The notes: a model not told the origin generated them from the letters alone. A stretch of 64,000 bases of DNA from Scolanthus callimorphus (GCA_033964015.1 CM066913.1:22901854-22965853); one strand, 5' to 3'; numbered from the stretch's first letter, positions 21,512 through 33,802 are shown. A program made the numbers and translations.

Positions 21512-22187
21512 ACTATAGGGATCGAGAACCGCATTTCACCGACCATTTGGTCGCACTTTTGATATTTCTTCCAAAGATACCCTTTGGGCGACCTTACTCG
21601 AAAATCATTTTAAAGAGTTTCGGCGAGTTTTAATTTTCAACAAAATCGAAAGAGTTTGAAAATGCGGCCTAGTTATGGTCGCAGGCCGACGATAGGTCGC
21701 GATATATTGGTCCTTGGACGAAGCGCCGTCTAAAACGGCTTAAAACAAGAGTGGATTACCAAGAGTTTCCATATTTACTATGTACGCCCGAATCACAGTC
21801 AGAAAAATGTCTATTTTTAGAACTAGGATGCCCGCGAAAATTCGTCATCCACAGGGTTCCCACTTTCTCGCCACGCGAACAGTTGTGAGATCCAGCCTAA
21901 AATTAAATCGCAGATCAATGGAAAAACCGTTAAAATCGCAAAGATAAGGTAGGATATTCTCTATTTTGTTGTGTATTGGGTATACGAGCATTCGAGCCTG
22001 AGCATTCGAATACTTTCGCGCGCGAAACTCAAATCTAAAAATAGACACTTTTCTGACTGTGATGTGGACAAATACAGTAGGAAAAGATTCTAACTCTTGT
22101 TAATCCACTCTTGCTTAAAATAATTCCAAGATCCTCAAACTTCACACAAATCTAGATCAACTATCCCAGAACAAAAGTGAGTAAACT
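21512..22187. repeat. Left arm of a third foldback element (21512-25372)
   Basis: The sequence from the CTATAGGGATCGAG edge through CCAAAGATACCCTTTGGGCG, TTTGAAAATGCGGCCTAG and AGAACAAAAGTGAGTAAACT returns inverted at 23659-25372. The arm is interrupted by the MITE at 21746-22113. Confidence 0.85.
21746..22113. mobile_element. 368-bp MITE, TIR CAAGAGTGGATTA, 7-bp TSD CTTAAAA (copy 2)
   Basis: The ends are the same as copy 1 (11576-11938). CTTAAAA lies on both sides (21739-21745 and 22114-22120). Two independent 7-bp duplications in one window define the family well. Confidence 0.92.
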
Positions 22188-23220
22188 AATAAAAAAAAAT
22201 AATGTAAAGGGCCTTCCTCTGCACGGATTCTACAAGCTCTTGTAAATAGACCGGGATAGCAGCCCAGACTGGGGATGCGTACTCAATTACTGACCTAACT
22301 AAACTGCAGTAAACTAACACTAGGTCTTCGCTGTTCAGACCAGCCGCCTTGAGGGATCGTAATGCATACAAGCGTTTGCGGGCTTTTTTTAAGATCAAAT
22401 CACAATGTTCGTTCCAAATGAGATCATTTGAAATTATCACCCCAAGCAGCTTGAAACTGGTAACTCGCTCGATCACTGCGCCATTCAGGAGCATGGGGGT
22501 GCATGGGCTGGGTTGATACTTCAAGAAGCTTACCACCATCTCCTTACCCTTCTTCTCATTGATCTTCATATTTCGTTGGGTCGCATATTTGTTGATATTT
22601 GCAGCAATGAGGGGCAAGTAACGTGGCGAGCATCGAGGTATAATTTCAAAAACAGTGGTGTCATCAACATATTTCAACCTATTGGGCCATTCCTGGCACA
22701 GACGGTTAACAAGAATGGCGAACAGTAGGGGCGCCAGTTTAGTTCCTTGCGGTATCCCGCCGCGAGGCGAGATAGTGTCAGAGTAGACGCCCTCCATCCT
22801 TACCCGCTGCACACGACCAGACAGCAATGAAGCAACCCAGCGAATGGTAGCTTCATGTACACCAAGGAGTTGCATCTCATAAATTAGCGCATTGTGATCA
22901 ACAAGATCAAACCCTTTACTAAAGTCAGCAAAGAATAGTCTAGCGTAAGAGTGACCTTCGTCAAGGGACTGGTAGATTTCATGGAGTAGGTACACGAGGG
23001 CATGGGTGGTAGATTTCCCTTCTAGTGCAAACTGCTTTACATACAGTTTATAACATACTTGCTCAAATAGAGGTTTTAGAGTAAAGCCCTCCATTATTTT
23101 GGACAGATGAGACGTCAGAGAGATCGGGCGTAAGTCCTTCTCCACTGAATTGGGTGGTGAGCACTTTTCCTTTTCCCTAAGAAATGGGATTTTGTTTCCA
23201 ACTTTGATGTACGTCTCATA
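22188..23220 (-). pseudogene. LINE reverse transcriptase, 5'-truncated but with intact YVDD
   Basis: An open frame of 319 residues (23145-22186) covers most of the RT domain: DLRPISLTSHLSKIMEGF, FADFSKGFDLVDHNALIYEM, PRGGIPQGTKLAPLLFAILV and the catalytic LKYVDDTTVFEI. It then continues to NEKKGKEMVVSF, FKLLGVIISNDLIWNEH and LVRSVIEYASPVWA. The same frame continues upstream to about 23220 (GNKIPFLREKEKCSPPNSVE). Endonuclease and N-terminal RT are missing. It sits between the arms of the third foldback, with arm sequence immediately at 22187. It belongs to a non-LTR lineage common in marine invertebrates and is distinct from the two other LINE fragments nearby. Confidence 0.88.
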
Positions 23221-23887
23221 TGCTAATTAGATGCAAAAATCAATACACCGGAATAAATAAATTTACTAATAACAGAAAGAAGAAAACTGTGATCCTGGAA
23301 AACTCTAAACAGTTTTCTACAGCTATTACCTATAGTCTTAGGCCAGATATGTGACTTTTATAACACCAAAGAAAGTCAAAAGTCAAGATTTTGTAATGAA
23401 GCTTGAGGTGAGCCGTGAAGTTTGCTTATATTGTACTTTGGCGGTCTTCGCAAAACAGGAAGGAGTTCCCATTAAAGCTTGAAACTTTCCATGAATAAAC
23501 TTCAATCCTTTCTCTTTCGTGATGCGGTTGGATTTTGGAAAAATTATGTACCAGGATCACTTTGTGTACATTTAACAAAAGCATTGCATTTACGGTGATT
23601 TCGGATATTATTTACAAACGCACCGGCTCTAGAAAATAGTGAGCGGCTCGTGGAATTTAGTTTACTCACTTTTGTTCTGGGATAGTTGATCTAGATTTGT
23701 GTGAGGTTTGAGGAACTTTGGAGTTATTTCAAGCCGTTTACGGCGCTTCGTCCACGGACCTATAATATCGCAACCTTTTGTCGGCCTGCGACCATAACTA
23801 GGCCGCATTTTCAAACTCTTTCGATTTTCTCGAAAATTAACACTCGCCGAAACTTTTTAAAATGATTTTCGAGTAAAGTCGCCCAAA

Positions 23888-25321
23888 CAGGGTGGGGAAG
23901 GGGTTCTCCGTGATCCGTGATTCACCCCAAATTTGCTCCGTGACTCGTGAAAACAGGAAAATTATTGCCGTGATCCGTGAAATCTCATGCCCTCGTGACC
24001 CGTGATTTTACGAATTTCTCTTACGTGACTCGTGATTACAGGCCTAGAGATTCGTGAAACGTGAACGCTGGTCATTAGAGACGGACCATTTGGACCAATA
24101 TCGAGTAGGCTCATTCTCTCCTGACTGCTTTTTAGGGAACCTGACGTCCTTAAAAATAGTTTTTTTTGTCGGCTCGCGCTGCGCGCTCGCCATGTACAAC
24201 ATCAAAATGTATTTTTAAAATTGAGAAAATTTACTAGCAGCAAACAGTAAATAAAGGTGCAGCAATGTCAGGAAGCGCATTTGTTAAACATCAAGTTCTC
24301 ATTTACTCCTGGACTTTCCCCATTCTTTCAACTTATATGTCCAAAATTTGCAGCGCGCTTCGCGCGCATAAAGAGGATACTTTGGTGTAGCATTTAGAAA
24401 CTAAAGCATCGCAGTTTTTTTTTTGATTTTCGAAAATTTCTATTATGTTTTTTTCCGTCACTCCATTTCTTCAGCGTGATTTATATGTCTCAGAAATAAG
24501 AATTTCGTTAACCGCGTAGATTGATGTTCAAAATCGCAGCGCGCTTCGCGCGCATCCAGAAACATACAAGCAAGGCTCGGTACTGATCCGAACCATCTTC
24601 ATAGTAACGAAAATTCTGATCTGGATGCTATGAGCAAATCAATTTCTCTGTGCGTGGCCTTAGGGGATGTATAGAGAAGACTAAGTGCCAATCTAAAAAT
24701 AACTAGGTGTGTCTAAACGTTCTCTCACGCCCTATTGTCATGTTGTGCACTCTTATTTATGTACTCTTGTGGCGATATAATTTAAGTGAAATCTCACACC
24801 ATCAAAAGAAATATCAGTAAAAAAGATCGTGCACAGTACTTATATCACTTTATTATATAGACACGAGTGTTTTACTGGGAATTACGCCACTCGTAGATCT
24901 CATACGAAGCTACATCCGGGTCCTCAGTGACATATTTTCCATATCCTCACTAGTGAGGATATCGGTCAAAACAAAAGTGCTTGGAAATCAATTTGGAATA
25001 CTTTTTTCTGGTTTGTCTGTATAATAAAAAGAAAATTACACGGTGGCTTGAAGATATGAGTTTTATTTTCTCGTGTCAAAAACAATATTTTACTCATTCG
25101 CTGCGCTCATTCGTAAAATATTGTTCTTGCCACTCGAAAATAAAACTCATATCTTCGCGCCACCGTGTAATATCCTCTATATATTTACTTGAAACACAAC
25201 TTGCATAATCGTTTTTAAAATTTTACTTCCGTGATTCGTGAAAAGCGTTTTCATAACTCCGTCGTGAAATAACGAAAAATCGGTCCGTGATTCGTGATCG
25301 CTACCCCCCTTCCCCACCCTG
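23888..25321. mobile_element. 1434-bp DNA transposon, TIR CAGGGTGGGGAAGGGG, 6-bp TSD CCCAAA
   Basis: The left end CAGGGTGGGGAAGGGG is mirrored by CCTTCCCCACCCTG at the right. CCCAAA flanks both sides (23882-23887, 25322-25327); read as GCCCAAA it would be 7 bp. The empty site is seen in the opposite foldback arm at about 21588. Subterminal CGTGATCCGTGA/CGTGATTCGTGA units recur at both ends, as expected for transposase binding sites. CAGGG ends recall hAT, but an 8-bp duplication is not present. No transposase frame survives. Confidence 0.88.
25035..25171. repeat. 137-bp hairpin (ATTACACGGTGG ends)
   Basis: ATTACACGGTGGCTTGAAGA returns inverted at the right end, with AAAACAATATTTTACTCATT around a GCTGCGC loop. 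It is a structural relative of 33668-33802 (same ATTACA(C/T)GG ends and a CGCTGCGCTCA/GAGCGCAGCGA loop). Confidence 0.85.
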
Positions 25322-25401
25322 CCCAAAGGGTATCTTTGGACGAAATATCAAAAGTGCGACCCCTCGATCCCTACAGGCAGCCGCTCTTAACATGTGACTA
25401 A

Positions 25402-27338
25402 GGGACGTGTCATTATTTACCGGGGGGGGGAGGGCTCCCATTTTTTTCAAACAAGGCTAAAAAAAATTAGGACCCTCCCCTTGAACATAACCAAAAAAAT
25501 GTGACCCTCCCCCAGTCGTAGGTAAAAAAAATTGGGACCCTCCCCCATGCAATTCTTTTCTGAAAAACCTGTTAGATAGACTATTGTCCAAGTGACTTCT
25601 GTCATGCACCAGTCAATTGACATCGCGGCCGATTTAACATTCACTATGTGTTAAATGTTACTTTTTTCCCGGTCACCAGGGACATGGTCGTTGTTAAAGC
25701 TCCAGGCCCCCGGGGACACTTTTGCAACATGGCGAAACGCGCCTTTATTTTGATAAACGCATTTCATCAAGCCTCCAGTGAAAAGATAAACGTTTTATTT
25801 TCTGCGTGTAGTAAAAAAGCCTGTTGGTTTTATTCTTCACGCGCTACAAATTATTATTATTCATGTGCGTGAAGCGCAGCCCAAAAACGAATTTCTATGC
25901 AGCTTGTATTAAACGTCGAACTCACTTCTTTCGAACATATAGACTGCCAACCAGGCGTATCACTGGAGGGCTTTTGGGGGTTTTCATTTGTCCTTGCCAA
26001 GATAGACATGCTTGTAACGACATCCGTACGCATTCCATTTAAGCGCCACAAGCGTATTTTCTTTGGGCAACTCTAAAACTAGATTAGATGTCATTCCTTA
26101 TGCGCGCGAAGCGCGCCGAAATTTTCAACATAATGAGTAAAATAAAACTAGAAAATGATATAGAACTCGTTGCTGGAGTCTCCCTTTCAAGACTTCAGGT
26201 TTCGAGAGATCCTCCCCTTTCACTCGCCCAAAAATGAAGTGATCCCTCCCAAAATCCTCCGACCTCGGTCCTTAAACCAATACATTTTCGCACGATAATC
26301 GAACTTCTGGTTCAGCGTTAATTCCCCGCTGAATATCCGCGCTATAGAAAGTCCGTGTTAAATTCCCTGCCCTTCCGTAGATAATAATGTGTTAAATCCC
26401 CGGCCTGACCGCGTTACTTTCCCGCCCTGTTCCGGGGGTGGGGGCCGGGGTGTCAATTGACTGTGCATAAGGAACCGCGGTTATTATTCATCGCCTCGAT
26501 TATTTACGTGAGAATGTTTGGTAATATACGGGTAAAATGCAGTGATCCTCCCTCCAAGTACAATGATTAACGTAATCCCACATCTCCCGTTCCCTGTTTG
26601 ACCTAGTACTGGAGACATTTTACAGAAAAACGGGCTCGCATATCCTTCGTTGGGCGCGAAACGCGCCCAAATTTTGATAAACGTTTGTTTGTTTGTTCAT
26701 CGTGTTTTTGTTTGTTCATCGCATTTCATCAAGCCTCAGAGAAAGGGTAGATGAACATGTTTTGTGTACGGCATAGTAAAGAAAGCCTGTCAGGAGCTCA
26801 GGAAGTACACTACCTCAACTATATAGGTTAGGTTATATTATTCATGCGCACAACTGCGCTCCGCAAATGACGAAGTTATTAATATTCATGTGCGCGAAGC
26901 GCGGCCCAACGGACGAATTTCTATGCTTGTAACGTCGAAAACTCACGCTTATCTAAGGGGTCTTCTTTCAAACATATAGTGACATGCCCTCCAGGCCTAT
27001 CATTTGCAGGGAAATTTTGGGAGAGTTTGATTTTCCTCGTCAAGATAGCTTGTTCTTGTCAACGGTAGTATCTATCATTATTGCTCAAAGAGTATGTGAG
27101 ATGTCATTGTTTATGCGCGCGAAGCGCGCCGAAATTTTTATGGAGAAGTTGCTGAAATAACCACTATCGCTATTTGTTTTACCCTCTTCATCGTCCAAAT
27201 GATGCTGAAAAAAATTATGACCCTCCCCCAAACAGGAGTGGAAAAAATTTGGACCCTCCCTTTAGACACGCGAAAAAAATTAGGACCCTCCCCACAAAAA
27301 TAGGAGCCCTCCCCCCCCGCTAAATAATGACACGTCCC
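25402..27338. mobile_element. 1937-bp PIF/Harbinger-like non-autonomous element, TSD TAA
   Basis: The ends GGGACGTGTCATTATTTA and TAAATAATGACACGTCCC are perfect inverted repeats. TAA lies on both sides. GGG ends with a TAA/TTA 3-bp duplication are the hallmark of PIF/Harbinger elements. Both arms have GGACCCTCCC units separated by A-rich spacers. Related ends lie at 1-1299, 4032 and 47745 (the last two also preceded by TTA). No transposase or Myb-like frame was seen. Confidence 0.75.
25604..26469. mobile_element. ~866-bp nested TIR element (ATGCACCAGTCAATTGA ends)
   Basis: ATGCACCAGTCAATTGA at 25604 is mirrored by TCAATTGACTGTGCAT at the right. The ends resemble the ATGCACTAGTCAATTGAA elements at 43042 and 51180. 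It encloses a diverged copy (about 25740-26125) of the GCGCGAAGCGCG-type repeat found at 1-410 and 26717-27140. Confidence 0.6.
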
Positions 27339-27390
27339 TAAGCACTGACAAATGATTTGTCAACGTCGGTTTGTGTACTTCGTACCTTGC

Positions 27391-30300
27391 TAAACCATAG
27401 TTAAGCACTTGCTAAACTAGGACACATGTAGCGCGCAACATTGTAGCCGGACACATGTTTCCTCTGTGTTTCCCAGTCTAGCCACGCGAGAACACGAGAC
27501 GAAAAGTTGCGTTTACACACGTTGCATCTATAGCTAAAACTTAATGTAAATTTCATGTTTCCGAGTTTACTAAGGTTTGTGCAGAATAAACTTCAAGTTT
27601 CATGTTTTCAACTTGAAAACGGAAGAAAACGCAAAGTTTACACACATTTCTAATAATAGTAAACGCGAAGTAAACATTAAATTTTCTTTTAAGAAAATCT
27701 GGAGAAATTCGAAGGAAAACTTGTAGTTTACATAAGTTTCTATCCGAAGGAAATCGTATAGAAATTTGATATTTTCGTGCTGTATAAACTTGAAGAAATT
27801 TAATAAAAATGTCAAATTTACAGATTTTGGCTTCATGTTATCGAAAACAATTTGCTCTAGAAAACATTCTCTTTCGCGGCAGTGAAACATATTGTCTAGA
27901 TCCACGAACAACCCGGGTGGATTTTTGCACATTTCTGTCCTATATACAAATACAATGTAGTGCTGGTTTATAATTATACATCGGCCTCTAAAATGGCGTT
28001 ACCAGGCTGAGCTGAAGGTTCCACATTTTGTGGCAGATCCTCGGCTATCTTTTATTCTGAGCTCCTTAGGGCCTTAGGCAGGTTGTTTAGCTTATCGATA
28101 AGGATTTTTTTCCATTTCGTTGCGGCAGTTTTCGTCTATCTCATGCCTCGAACTCTGAGTGATCACTGACCGTGGTGTGACGGAATCGAAGATCCATTGA
28201 CAGTTTGTCAAAAACGCATGCGCATACGGGGGTATGATTTGAGAACAAGAAATCAAGAAACATCGACTGACATCGATTGCAAGTAAGTATTAGTAAATCG
28301 TGCAACTGCAATACTTTCGGGATATTTTAAACATCTCTGGAGGTTTTCTAAAGTACTTCCACACTTCAAAATCGAAAATCGATTTCTGATTTTTGTGTAG
28401 ATTTGGAAGGAACGAACTCAGCTCGAGAACCAACATGGATTCTGGAAGGCCAAGATGAATCGAGTCCCGAGTCCCGACAAACAGCATCGAGCCTAATAGT
28501 CGAAGTCCGCGCCGATGTAAAAGTATGTACAATGCTTGCTTACTTATTGATAGCGTTCCGATATGTTATAAACGTTATTTTGCAAATTAGCGTGTATGCA
28601 ACATAGTTCCCGCCAAAACTCTCACGAACTCTCCTGTTAAAATTTAAAATTTCTATGTCAGACAGCCTACCAAAGGGTTCGAGGGCTCAAGGGGAATGCT
28701 TAGCTAGCAAAAGGGTATAAGGGTATAAATTGATTAAACAAATTTCTTAGCTAAATATACTAAAGAATTAGGAAAAGCGAGCCAAGGACAAAGAAATTTT
28801 AACCGTTTGAGTGCCAGTTCGATCCCGTGTAATCCAATCTCGTGATATGATATATAATGACAAATTGAAACGTCACGATATTTTTGTGCTTTTGTATGCT
28901 CTAAAATGGACGAAACTCTATTTCTAGGCCGCATTCAGAGGTGCATATAAAAGCTAGAGGAAGAGCAAGACCGACCCAAAGGATGAAATCCCAATGAACG
29001 GTAAATCCTTTAGTAACTTAGTGTGACTATTTATATACATCAGGCGAATATGTCAAGTCTGAGTGATCGGTGACTCCTTGTGTTACTCTGAAGAAGTGGT
29101 GACGTACATACAGATAATTTCTCTCATTCCAAAACGTTTCAAAATGCTAGCCAATTTTATTGGTGTACCATATAAAATTCAATTAAGTAATGCTTTATCA
29201 TAAGGATGGAGATACGAGAAGAGTTAACATACGTTACGAAAAGCATGTGAATCAGAAACAATGTTTTTTTATTTATGTCATATAGTTACGGCCATGACTC
29301 CTAGTCGACTAGTCCTTGCTCTAAATTTGTTTTAGCTTTGCTCTCCGTCACCTTTCTATTTGTCCGTCCCCCTTAGTGAGTCCGGTAGTTAGCCAGAGGA
29401 GGGGGGAACGCACTCCGTGCACTCAGAGGGTGAACACTTTTGGCAGTCAAGAGATTCGGCGAGGGCCTTGTTAGCGAGAGGGTCTCAACATCCGCTATGT
29501 GATAAAAAAAATGTTTTCGATGGATTTTTTCACGATTAAACAAAAAACTCGTGCACTCCATATCATATCAATGTTATAGTCACAAGTAGGTGATTATACA
29601 GGTGATTATAACATTGAAAGGATTGGTAGTGCGCGCGCGAGTTTTGTTATGATCGTGAAAGTTTTTCTGTCTAAAACCCTCATGAATCGATTGAGTACTA
29701 AAACAATTTTGTCTCGGTGACTATTCGCTAATAATCACAGAAGCTGAGGCGACTAATTGTTAATAAGTGACTGGAGTGATTATTACTAATTATTTATTTT
29801 AGCGCATGCATAAATAAAAACAGCAACGTGCGAAAAATTAATCCAATGCTGTATTGCTTTCACAGAAACTAAGCAAGCGCGCAGAAATGTTGACGACCTA
29901 CAAACTGGGTCCGAAGAACAGAAGTGGTCGGTCTATACTAACGCTGGACTTGATGTCCTAAGAAGAAACTGGGGTGTCCAGGGATGAAGAGTTCATGCTC
30001 GTAAAAAGCTACACCAACATGCTAAGGGCACTTTATAAGAAAGTTAGCAACAATATTTCCAAGCAAAGGCAAGCGCATGACGCTAAAGAGGTTCGCAGCA
30101 CAGAAAGCCTCCATCATTCACGACGCCCGGTTCCCGTAACTAACCCTACTTGCTAAATATAATTAACGTGAAGGGAACGGAAGAGGAGGACATAGGAAGC
30201 TCTATCTGTTTGCTCTATGAACGTTGTGCGCTATCGAAAAACCCATCGTTAAAATGTCAGGTAATCCATGATCATATAAAGCCCGACTAGTCATGTTAGG

Positions 30301-31161
30301 ACACAAGAGTCTTTTAAATTAGCCCACTGACATGTATTTTCTTTCCAGTTGTACGTATTATGTGATAAGACTCTAGAAGAGAAATGCACTAGAAACTACT
30401 AGGAAATAGATGTATATATAGGCGTTTGTACGTTTTTGTCTCATGGCAAGCCAGTTTGCAAAAATTATTAAACAAAGTTTGAAATTACAAAATAATTGTT
30501 TTATTTGGGGGTAGGGGGGGAGGGGGTATGAAGTTCGAGGAGTCCCATGAACAACGAAAAGTTGTAATAGAAATGTTGGAAAATATTACATTTTTCAGGA
30601 ATTTATGAAAAGAAAATCATGTGAAACATGAGCTTTACGCGATTTAAAATAAAAAGAAAATCCAAACAAATTCCGACTTTTTTCAAATTTATTGAGAAGT
30701 AAACCCGATCAAAACGCGGAGTTTTCAAAGGTTTTATAACTGGAAAACGTGTGTAAACACTATCTTTACATAACATTTTCTGACAGGAAAATACGTGTAA
30801 AGATGCACTTTACCACGTTTTCTTTTAAAGAAAACTCGATGAAAAGCCAACGTTTTCTACAAGGGAAAACGCAATAAAACCCGATGAAATTTGTAGTTTT
30901 CATTAGATTTAGTCACCTTTTCTGCAACTGTAAACGCAACTTTTCATGTCGTGGAAACATTGTTGCACGCGACAAATTTTGTAGCCGGGACACAAAGAAA
31001 TGTTTCTTCGCAAAACAAGAAACATTTGATGTGTCCAAGACACACGCGTGCGATGTTTAGCCACTCGGGGAAACATGCAGGACACAAATGTTGCGCGCTA
31101 CATGTGTCCTAGTTTAGCCGTAGCTTTAGTAGAGGGGACCCTCTACTAACTATGGCTAAAC
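27391..31161. mobile_element. ~3.8-kb element with long, degenerate TIRs
   Basis: GCTAAACTAGGACACATGTA plus GCGCGCAACA at 27411-27440 returns inverted at 31089-31118. An outer GCTAAACCATAGTTA pairs with TAACTATGGCTAAAC (about 31147-31161). Weaker inverted similarity continues several hundred bases inward (for example GAAAAGTTGCGTTTAC and GTAAACGCAACTTTTC). The interior has no recognised gene. Short frames at 28403, 29974 and 27600 lack protein features. Long TIRs would suit a Mutator-like foldback, but this is only a guess. Confidence 0.65.
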
Positions 31162-32021
31162 GAAGTCAACGATGAAGCGTAGCACGGCGAAACGGTTTTC
31201 TAACTTCAGCTTACGTCCATGGTATTTTCCTTATCGTATTCAATTCAAATAGCCATAGTAGATGTTTAGATATCATGAGCAATGATTTCACGGCAAAAAT
31301 CATAACAGATTCAACGAGAATATTGGAAAAATTGGCGTTCAGTCCCGAAATGAAAACCAAGATTGCTGCCAACCCTATTAGCTTGCGTTATGCCGTTATT
31401 AGAGTGATCAATCCTAATGTCGGTAGCATGACGTCACGCACTGCACGCCAACAAGTTTTCGCTGCGTACTCTTAGCCAATCAGAACCGAGATTGAGTGAC
31501 ATGATTGTAAACTGCATTGTATGAATCGCAGTCCGCATCTAGGGATCAGACATGTCCATATCCGTAAACCGCATTTGAACATATCCATATGATAATTTGC
31601 GGTATACAAGTGCATACATTTCATTTTCTGTTCCATGGCTGAATTGTAATCAACATTGGCTTAAAGACACCAAGCCCAGGTCACGTGACAACTTTTTAGA
31701 CGTCATCACACATGATAGATTGCAACTCAAAGGCTTGGAAAATGAAACTCTACCTGTTTTGATAGTAATATAACAGTAAGACATTATATACGAGAAGTTT
31801 TAAAATAGAAGATTAAAATAGAATTTTCTGGTTCATTAATTGTTAGCTGTATTACGAACCATTAGCAAGATTGTCTGGCTGCTTAAACAGAGGTAATAAA
31901 GGCAACATTTATATTGCACTATAAAGAAAATGGTTGCTGGTGGCCGCTGGAAAGATTTAAAGTACTTAATACGTGACAAATATTTTGGGACTTTGAAAAG
32001 TGACCTCGGAATAGGGGGTGA
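31162..32021. other. No gene recognised
   Basis: AT-rich sequence. 31672-31745 has GTCACGTGAC and GACGTCA motifs resembling the interior of the 411-1106 element, possibly a fragment of it. Confidence 0.4.
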
Positions 32022-32186
32022 CCGATTACTGTGGTTTTCATAATTCTGCGAACTCTCGCTATTGATTTCTGCCTTCCGTCAATCAAACTCCCGAGGTTTT
32101 CGTTGTTACTCTTTGTGCTTTTTGATTGGCCACCGTCTAAGCGGTGAAGTCAAAAGACACGAAGCGTGCCCCCCTAGAGTTGAATA

Positions 32187-32397
32187 TTCAATTCATTGTT
32201 CATTATTGATTTCATTATTCAATCCAAAAATGCAATTTTCAATTCAACATTGAAAATTTTGTAATTTAAATAAGTACTGTGGGGAACAATTGCATATTCG
32301 GGAATCAAAATTTGAACATTTAAAATGTTTAATATTGAATTGAAAAATGCATTTTTGGATTGAATAATGAAATCAATAGTGGAATAATGAATTGAAT
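32187..32397. mobile_element. 211-bp AT-rich hairpin MITE
   Basis: TTCAATTCATTGTTCATTAT through ATTCAATCCAAAAATGCA is mirrored by TGCATTTTTGGATTGAATAA through AATGAATTGAA. It splits GAGTTGAATA from CAGTCGAAGCTCTC, which are adjacent in the right arm of the host element (33170-33190). Confidence 0.8.
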
Positions 32398-32398
32398 G

Positions 32399-33182
32399 CA
32401 GTCGAAGCTCTCGTAAGCTACCACCTCGGGAACTGAAAAGGTCGTTAACGGAGATATCAAGATAGTTCCCTTGAAAAAGTGTCGACATTCTTCAACTTCC
32501 TTATAAGGAAATGTCTGCATACCATATTTTCGTTTTACTAGTTTTTATTGACCTAGAAAGGTTAAAACTCAACCAGAACTCAGATACTCTTGAGAAAAGA
32601 TGTTATGTGCATTTTCCACTGTGTTTTTCACGGTCACGAACCTGGAAACAAGGTAAATAAGACACCACAGGAAGCCCGCTCTATCTCTAAAAAGACGACA
32701 CTGTTATCTTGATGTCGCTTACGAGAACGGCTCTCGTAAGCGACCACCAAGCGGCTTTCTACTTGAACAATAGACGTTGGTCGCTAACGAGAGCTTAGTA
32801 CAATAAATCTAGAAAAAAACATGTAATACTAATGCTTAAAATAGTTTGATTTATTTCCCGACTTTAATTAAGAATAGATAACCGCAAATATGTACATAGA
32901 AAACAGCATTTCACCGGTGCAGCTTTTATCATTTTAGATATTTATGAGGTGATGACTGATGTTTTAAAGACAAAAAGTACTAATGGTCGCTTAAGAGAGC
33001 TTAAAAACAATAGATTGTTTGATTTGAAATTGTGGTCGCTAACGGAGCTGGTCGCATCGATAAGGCTGTCACTTACAAGAGCTTGAAAATAACAGAGTTT
33101 ATGTGACATTTCAAACGGGGTTTCGGGAAAATGGTCGTTATGGGAGCTGGTCGCTTACGAGAGCGATGGAGAGCTTCGACTG
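32399..33182. repeat. Repeat with CAGTCGAAGCTCTC ends and GGTCGCTTACGAGAGC units
   Basis: The ends CAGTCGAAGCTCTC and GAGAGCTTCGACTG are perfect inverted repeats. At least six variants of TGGTCGCT(A/T)ACGAGAGCT occur inside in both orientations (32408, 32716, 32770, 32985, 33030, 33150). These could be repeated protein-binding sites. There is no coding frame. Confidence 0.6.
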
Positions 33183-33667
33183 TATTCAACTCTAGGGGGC
33201 ACGCTTCATGTCTTTTGACTGTAAAAAATGACAGCAACGGTTACGTGCTGGCCAATCAAAAAGCACAAAGAGTAACGACGAAAAGACTCGGAGGTTTGAT
33301 TGACGGAAACAGTACGGAAGCCAGAAGGCGGTTTGACGGTTGGAAATCGTTAGCGAGAGTTCGCAGAATTATGATAATCGCAGTAATAGATGTATCACTG
33401 TATATAAAGATGACTTAGAAATGTCAAACGGAAAATATTAGTAATGATTTTATGAAGAATGTCTTTTTTTATATTTCCTTTAAAAAAAAACTAGCGAACA
33501 CACAGAATTGGCTCTAAAATTGGCTCTTTTAAAAAAATTAAAATTTTCCGACATATTATAGAACACATCTAAGCCCATGGTAAAATGTCCTTCAAAAGAA
33601 CGAAAGCAGTGTACATTCGTGTGCGTAAAACTCTCGCGTGTTTTATCAAATTGAAGAAATAGAGGAT

Positions 33668-33802
33668 ATTACATGGCCGCGCGGAGATACGAATTTTATC
33701 TTCGAGTGTTGAAAATTTATCTCACGAGTGAGCGCAGCGAACGAGTGAGATCAATTTTAAACACGAGAAGATAAAATTCGTATCTCCAAGCGGTCATGTA
33801 AT
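33668..33802. repeat. 135-bp hairpin (ATTACATGG ends)
   Basis: ATTACATGGCCGCGCGGAGA and TACGAATTTTATCTTC are mirrored on the right; the loop region is CTCACGAGTGAGCGCAGCGA. It is the same structural family as 25035-25171. Confidence 0.85.

Larger units (their letters stand above)
23659..25372. repeat. Right arm of the third foldback element, interrupted
   Basis: AGTTTACTCACTTTTGTTCT to CGAGTAAAGTCGCCCAAA (23659-23887) and GGGTATCTTTGGACGAAATA onward (25328-25372) are continuous in the left arm. The intervening 1434 bp are a separate element. Between the LINE (ending about 23220) and this arm there is AT-rich non-coding sequence. Confidence 0.85.
32022..33391. mobile_element. Foldback element ~1.37 kb, arms ~200 bp
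   Basis: CGATTACTGTGGTTTTCATA and AATTCTGCGAACTCTCGCT on the left return inverted at 33340-33391. The arms continue through TTTGATTGGCCA and CCCCCTAGAGTTGAATA. The left arm is split by an AT-rich hairpin (32187-32397). The centre carries several GGTCGCTTACGAGAGCT-like units. Confidence 0.75.

Noticed and set aside
28800..28830. tRNA-like B box (AGTTCGATCCC)
   Set aside because: No matching A box, acceptor stem or cloverleaf could be drawn around it.
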